The notes under the pieces are model-generated. The model searched no databases. It was not told the origin of the DNA and was given only the letters and a program-made list of their open reading frames with translations. A program made the position numbers and the translations under genes. Positions 61,210-64,000 of a stretch of 64,000 nucleotides of DNA are shown here, piece after piece. Within the stretch, counting starts at the first letter, position 1. Every line of letters begins with the position of its first letter. The DNA is taken from positions 1-64,000 of the forward strand of contig CAJUKD010000002.1 in assembly GCA_910587235.1 (NCBI GenBank), in the 5' to 3' direction. Source of the DNA: an uncultured Muribaculaceae bacterium (GTDB lineage Bacteria > Bacteroidota > Bacteroidia > Bacteroidales > Muribaculaceae).

Positions 61210-61806
61210 TCAATCGTCCGTACACACGCCGTCGATGTCCGTCAGGCGTTCGCGTAGTCCGGATGCATGGTCGGCACGGATACGCAAAGTCATTGAGCAT
61301 GAGTTGTCGAACTGCTGGCTGACAATCTCGGCCTCGCTGTTCTTGACAAGGCGCATGACGTCGTTCATCGCCAGATAAGGAAACGTGAAAGCGACGTCGG
61401 CCATATCATGCCGCTCGACGATCTCGCAAGCCGACAAAGCCTCGCGGGCAGCCTCGCGGTAAGCAGTGATAAGCCCCGACGTGCCGAGCTTTATGCCGCC
61501 GAAATAGCGAACCACGGCAATAGCCACATTAGTCAGCCCGAAAGAATTTATCTGCCCGAGTATGGGCTTGCCGGCAGTACCCGACGGCTCGCCGTTGTCG
61601 TTGCTCATAAATTCCGTACGCGCCGAACCTATCATGTAGGCCCAGCAGACATGCCGCGCGTCGAAGTATTTCTTCTGCACTTCCGCAATACGGGCCTTCG
61701 CCTCCGCCGCCGTAGCTACAGGAAAAGCGAAAGCAAGGAACTTGCTCATCTTTTCCTTATAGATACCCTCGCCGGGTGCGGTTATGGTACTGTAGGTATC
61801 GGCCAC
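61210..61806 (-). CDS. YigZ/IMPACT family protein
   Basis: A 198-residue protein of the UPF0029/YigZ family. EFMSNDNGEPSGTAGKPILGQINS and VAIAVVRYFGGIKLGTSGLITAYREAA are diagnostic. The C-terminal part is the DUF1949 fold. A role in translation control or proline peptide handling has been proposed for relatives, but none is settled. It is encoded downstream of rlmB on the same strand. Confidence 0.9.
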   Translation of the reverse strand: MADTYSTITAPGEGIYKEKMSKFLAFAFPVATAAEAKARIAEVQKKYFDARHVCWAYMIGSARTEFMSNDNGEPSGTAGKPILGQINSFGLTNVAIAVVRYFGGIKLGTSGLITAYREAAREALSACEIVERHDMADVAFTFPYLAMNDVMRLVKNSEAEIVSQQFDNSCSMTLRIRADHASGLRERLTDIDGVCTDD

Positions 61807-61813
61807 GACACGC

Positions 61814-62569
61814 TCAGATTATTTCTACATCGGCTTCGAGGCGCTGGCGCACGACCTCGTACATCATCACGCCCGCAGCCACTCCGACATTGAGCGAGCC
61901 TATATGGCCGAACATCGGAATTGACACAGGTGTGTCGCACAAAGCAAGCACCTCGGGCGATATGCCGACGTCCTCGGCACCCATCACCAGAGCTACCGGT
62001 CCGGTATAGTCGCCGCGTGTATAGTTGACATCGGCTTTCTCCGTGGCAGCGACAATCTGGTAGCCGCTGTCCTTGAGATAAGCCACGGCATCGCGCAGCG
62101 AAGCTTCGCGGCACACGGGAACATGCAACAACGCTCCCGCAGATGTCTTGACAGCATCAGCACCCACGCTCACACTGCCACGTTGAGGAATCACGATCGC
62201 ATTCACGCCGCAGCATTCCGCCGTGCGGGCCATAGCTCCGAAATTGCGCACATCGGTGATTCCGTCGAGAACAAGTATAAAAGGCAGAACACCGTCTTCA
62301 TATAGCGTAGGCACTACAGTGCCGAGTCTGCAGTAGGCTACAGCCGAAAGGACGGCGATAACACCCTGATGATTTTTGCGCGTGATCTTGTTGAGTTTTT
62401 CCAAAGGCACACGCTGCACGGGAATGTGGCGCTCGCGGGCAAGGCTGAGCAATCCTGCCGACGCGTCGCCGCGAAGATCTTTCTTTACGTAGAGTTTGTC
62501 AATTGTCTTGCCGGCCTCGATGGCTTCGAGCACGGAATGTATGCCAAAAATGTATTCGGAGCTGTCCAT
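61814..62569 (-). CDS. rlmB: 23S rRNA (guanosine2251-2'-O)-methyltransferase
   Basis: A 251-residue TrmH-family SPOUT enzyme. The N-terminal substrate domain (YIFGIHSVLEAIEAGKTIDKLYV) precedes the knotted domain with LDGITDVRNFGAMARTAECCGVNAIV, ALVMGAEDVGIS and SIPMFGHIGSLNVGVAAGVMMYE. It methylates the ribose of G2251 in 23S rRNA. It lies between yigZ and recN on the minus strand. Confidence 0.94.
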   Translation of the reverse strand: MDSSEYIFGIHSVLEAIEAGKTIDKLYVKKDLRGDASAGLLSLARERHIPVQRVPLEKLNKITRKNHQGVIAVLSAVAYCRLGTVVPTLYEDGVLPFILVLDGITDVRNFGAMARTAECCGVNAIVIPQRGSVSVGADAVKTSAGALLHVPVCREASLRDAVAYLKDSGYQIVAATEKADVNYTRGDYTGPVALVMGAEDVGISPEVLALCDTPVSIPMFGHIGSLNVGVAAGVMMYEVVRQRLEADVEII

Positions 62570-62587
62570 GATTCTTTTTGTATTATA

Positions 62588-64000
62588 TTATTTAATATGT
62601 ATGCGGCCGGCAGCGGCAAGCAGTGAACGCGCGTTTGCCAGAGCCGCAGGGTCGGAAGGATTGCCGCTGAGCATCAGAGCAAGTTCGGCAGCACGCTCGT
62701 CGTCGGCAAGGCGGCGTATGCGTGTGGTCGTCGACGACTCGTCATCCTCTTTGTAAACCTTGAAGTGCGCCGTGCCCATCGAGGCCACTCCCGGCAGATG
62801 GGTTATGGTGATCACCTGTATGCGGCTGCCGATTCCGGCCATCATTGCGGCCATGCGGTTGGCAATGTCGCCGGAAACTCCGGTGTCCACCTCGTCGAAA
62901 ATAATCGACGGCATCTGCATGTTCTCCGCCACAATCGACTTGATCGTAAGCATAAGTCGCGAGATTTCGCCGCCGGAGGCGCCTGCGGCCACAGGCACAG
63001 GCTGCTGGTTCTTGTTGAAGGCGAAAAGAAATTCTATATCGTCGAAACCGTCGGGACCGAGTTTTCCACGGGTCAGTGACACGACACAACAGAGATTGTG
63101 CATTCCCAGCGGAGCCGCACGCTCTTTCAGCAAGGCGGCAAAAGACTCAGCCGTCGCCGCACGCATCTCCGACAGTTGCGTAGCCAGTTCGACTGCCGAT
63201 TTCTTGGCGCGGCGCGCGGCCAACTCAAGCCTGCCGAGCACATCCTCGCTGTTGCTTATAGCCTCCAGTTTGGAAGCCATATCGTCGCGCAGCTTGAGCA
63301 AAGCGGCTATAGAATCGGCATGATGCTTCATTTCAAGGCTGTAGATGGCCCCGAGGCGCTCTTCCACCTCTTCGAGGCGTCCAGGGTCGGACTGCAGGCG
63401 TGCGTCGTAGTCGGCAAGACTGTCGGCTATGTCGGCGACCTCTATCCGCGCCGATTCCAGACGTCCGGCCAGCGAGCGGAAAAAATTGCCTCCGGAGTCC
63501 GGATCGTCCGTCGCATCCTCCGATATGTCGGAATCCGGATCGGCATCGCTGTCGCCGGTTCCGAGGCGCGAGGCAATCGACTCGCAGGCACCCGCGGCAT
63601 CGCGCAGAGCCTCGACAGCATTGCTTTCCCCGCCGGCAAGCGGAGCTATGGCTTCGGCAAGAAGTTCTTTTATATCACCTACATTCGACAACAGCTCGCG
63701 CTCGGCCTCAAGACTTTCCTGTTCTCCGTCGTGCAGGTCGAGTCCTTCGAACTCTTCCAGCTGGAACGACAGATATTCGGCATCGCCGGCATTTCGGCGT
63801 ATCAGATCGCGGGTATCCGTGTATTTCTTTAAAGCCCGGCGATAGGCGGCATAGGACTCGGCATATTTTTCCTTAAGTTCTCCGTTTCGCGCCAGACTGT
63901 CGATAATGGAAAGCTGGTAAGCGGGATCAGCTATAAGAAGATTTTGATGCTGCGAATGGATATCGACCAGACGCATGGCAATATCACGCAGGAAAGCGAG
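62588..64000 (-). CDS. recN: DNA repair protein RecN (partial, 5' end outside window)
   Basis: The last 471 codons of recN are here; the frame runs unbroken to the window edge. LVDIHSQHQNLL near the edge is the RecN Q-loop region that follows the N-terminal ATPase half. The coiled coil (about 60-300 of this part) is followed by the C-terminal ATPase motifs: ASGGEISRLMLTIKSI (signature), MPSIIFDEVDTGVSGDIANRMAA (Walker B) and QVITITHLPGVASM. RecN acts early in double-strand break repair. The insertion of Asp/Glu-rich residues in the coiled coil is a lineage feature. Confidence 0.95.
   Translation of the reverse strand, partial: LAFLRDIAMRLVDIHSQHQNLLIADPAYQLSIIDSLARNGELKEKYAESYAAYRRALKKYTDTRDLIRRNAGDAEYLSFQLEEFEGLDLHDGEQESLEAERELLSNVGDIKELLAEAIAPLAGGESNAVEALRDAAGACESIASRLGTGDSDADPDSDISEDATDDPDSGGNFFRSLAGRLESARIEVADIADSLADYDARLQSDPGRLEEVEERLGAIYSLEMKHHADSIAALLKLRDDMASKLEAISNSEDVLGRLELAARRAKKSAVELATQLSEMRAATAESFAALLKERAAPLGMHNLCCVVSLTRGKLGPDGFDDIEFLFAFNKNQQPVPVAAGASGGEISRLMLTIKSIVAENMQMPSIIFDEVDTGVSGDIANRMAAMMAGIGSRIQVITITHLPGVASMGTAHFKVYKEDDESSTTTRIRRLADDERAAELALMLSGNPSDPAALANARSLLAAAGRIHIK

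Noticed and set aside
1..64000. CRISPR array, insertion sequence or prophage
   Set aside because: No regularly spaced repeats, transposase or phage structural genes were seen; the recombinase is the only mobile-element-type gene.

Overview
The window is a stretch of chromosome from a member of the Bacteroidetes, order Bacteroidales, most likely a Muribaculaceae-like gut bacterium (the family is my inference). The evidence is: many genes preceded by the Bacteroidetes -7 promoter box TAnnTTTG, often with TTTG about 19 bases upstream; the Rpb6-like omega subunit typical of this phylum; Bacteroidales families such as DUF4834, DUF3575, DUF2027-Smr, Cbp1 and FimB/Mfa2-like lipoproteins; and little use of Shine-Dalgarno sites. 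Almost all of the window is single-copy chromosomal genes. No CRISPR array, rRNA operon, insertion sequence or prophage was seen.

Layout. 1-5.7 kb: a frameshifted lipoprotein, an acidic unknown, yicC, bamD, the omega-like RNA polymerase subunit, rpsO and a double-META lipoprotein, closed by a perfect bidirectional terminator. 5.7-16.3 kb: alaS, an M23 peptidase and a MerR regulator, mnmD and an AI-2E family permease, then a run psd-pssA-DUF4834-DUF2461-Smr-ferredoxin. 16.4-19.0 kb: a DUF3575 protein and a fimbrial-type lipoprotein. 19.2-21.8 kb: a strongly structured RNA ending in a terminator, a PAP2 phosphatase, and an MBOAT acyltransferase with a C9 tract at its start codon. 21.9-27.4 kb (minus strand): thrS-infC-rpmI-rplT and rlmH-tetR-fabG. 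27.4-34.7 kb: nadC, a HAD phosphatase, a three-gene nonulosonic (sialic/legionaminic-type) acid cassette, then obgE-prmC-recX. 34.7-42.9 kb: carbonic anhydrase, gdhA, dacB, rsmI, a Cbp1-family lipoprotein and small genes for acetyltransferases, a PH-like protein and a YjbR protein.

42.9-52.5 kb is the accessory part. It holds a sugar aminotransferase, a tyrosine recombinase with two related palindromes beside it, a secreted hydrolase-like protein, a small membrane gene broken by one stop codon, and an operon of unknown function. That operon consists of a glycyl-radical-type radical SAM activase followed by two proteins sharing a nearly identical five-cysteine N-terminal domain and membrane anchor (one ends in a TonB domain, one in a carboxypeptidase-regulatory-like domain), and then two PH-like membrane proteins. 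Next come a tRNA-Ser(GCT) and a tandem pair of about 60-nt small RNA genes, each with its own promoter and terminator. The radical SAM operon and the tandem small RNAs are the best candidates for something undescribed.

52.5-64.0 kb: thiol peroxidase, a periplasmic protein, a beta-barrel protein, a TonB-dependent receptor, a SecB-like protein, a glutamine synthetase, a porin-like protein, a YigZ protein, rlmB, and recN cut by the window edge.
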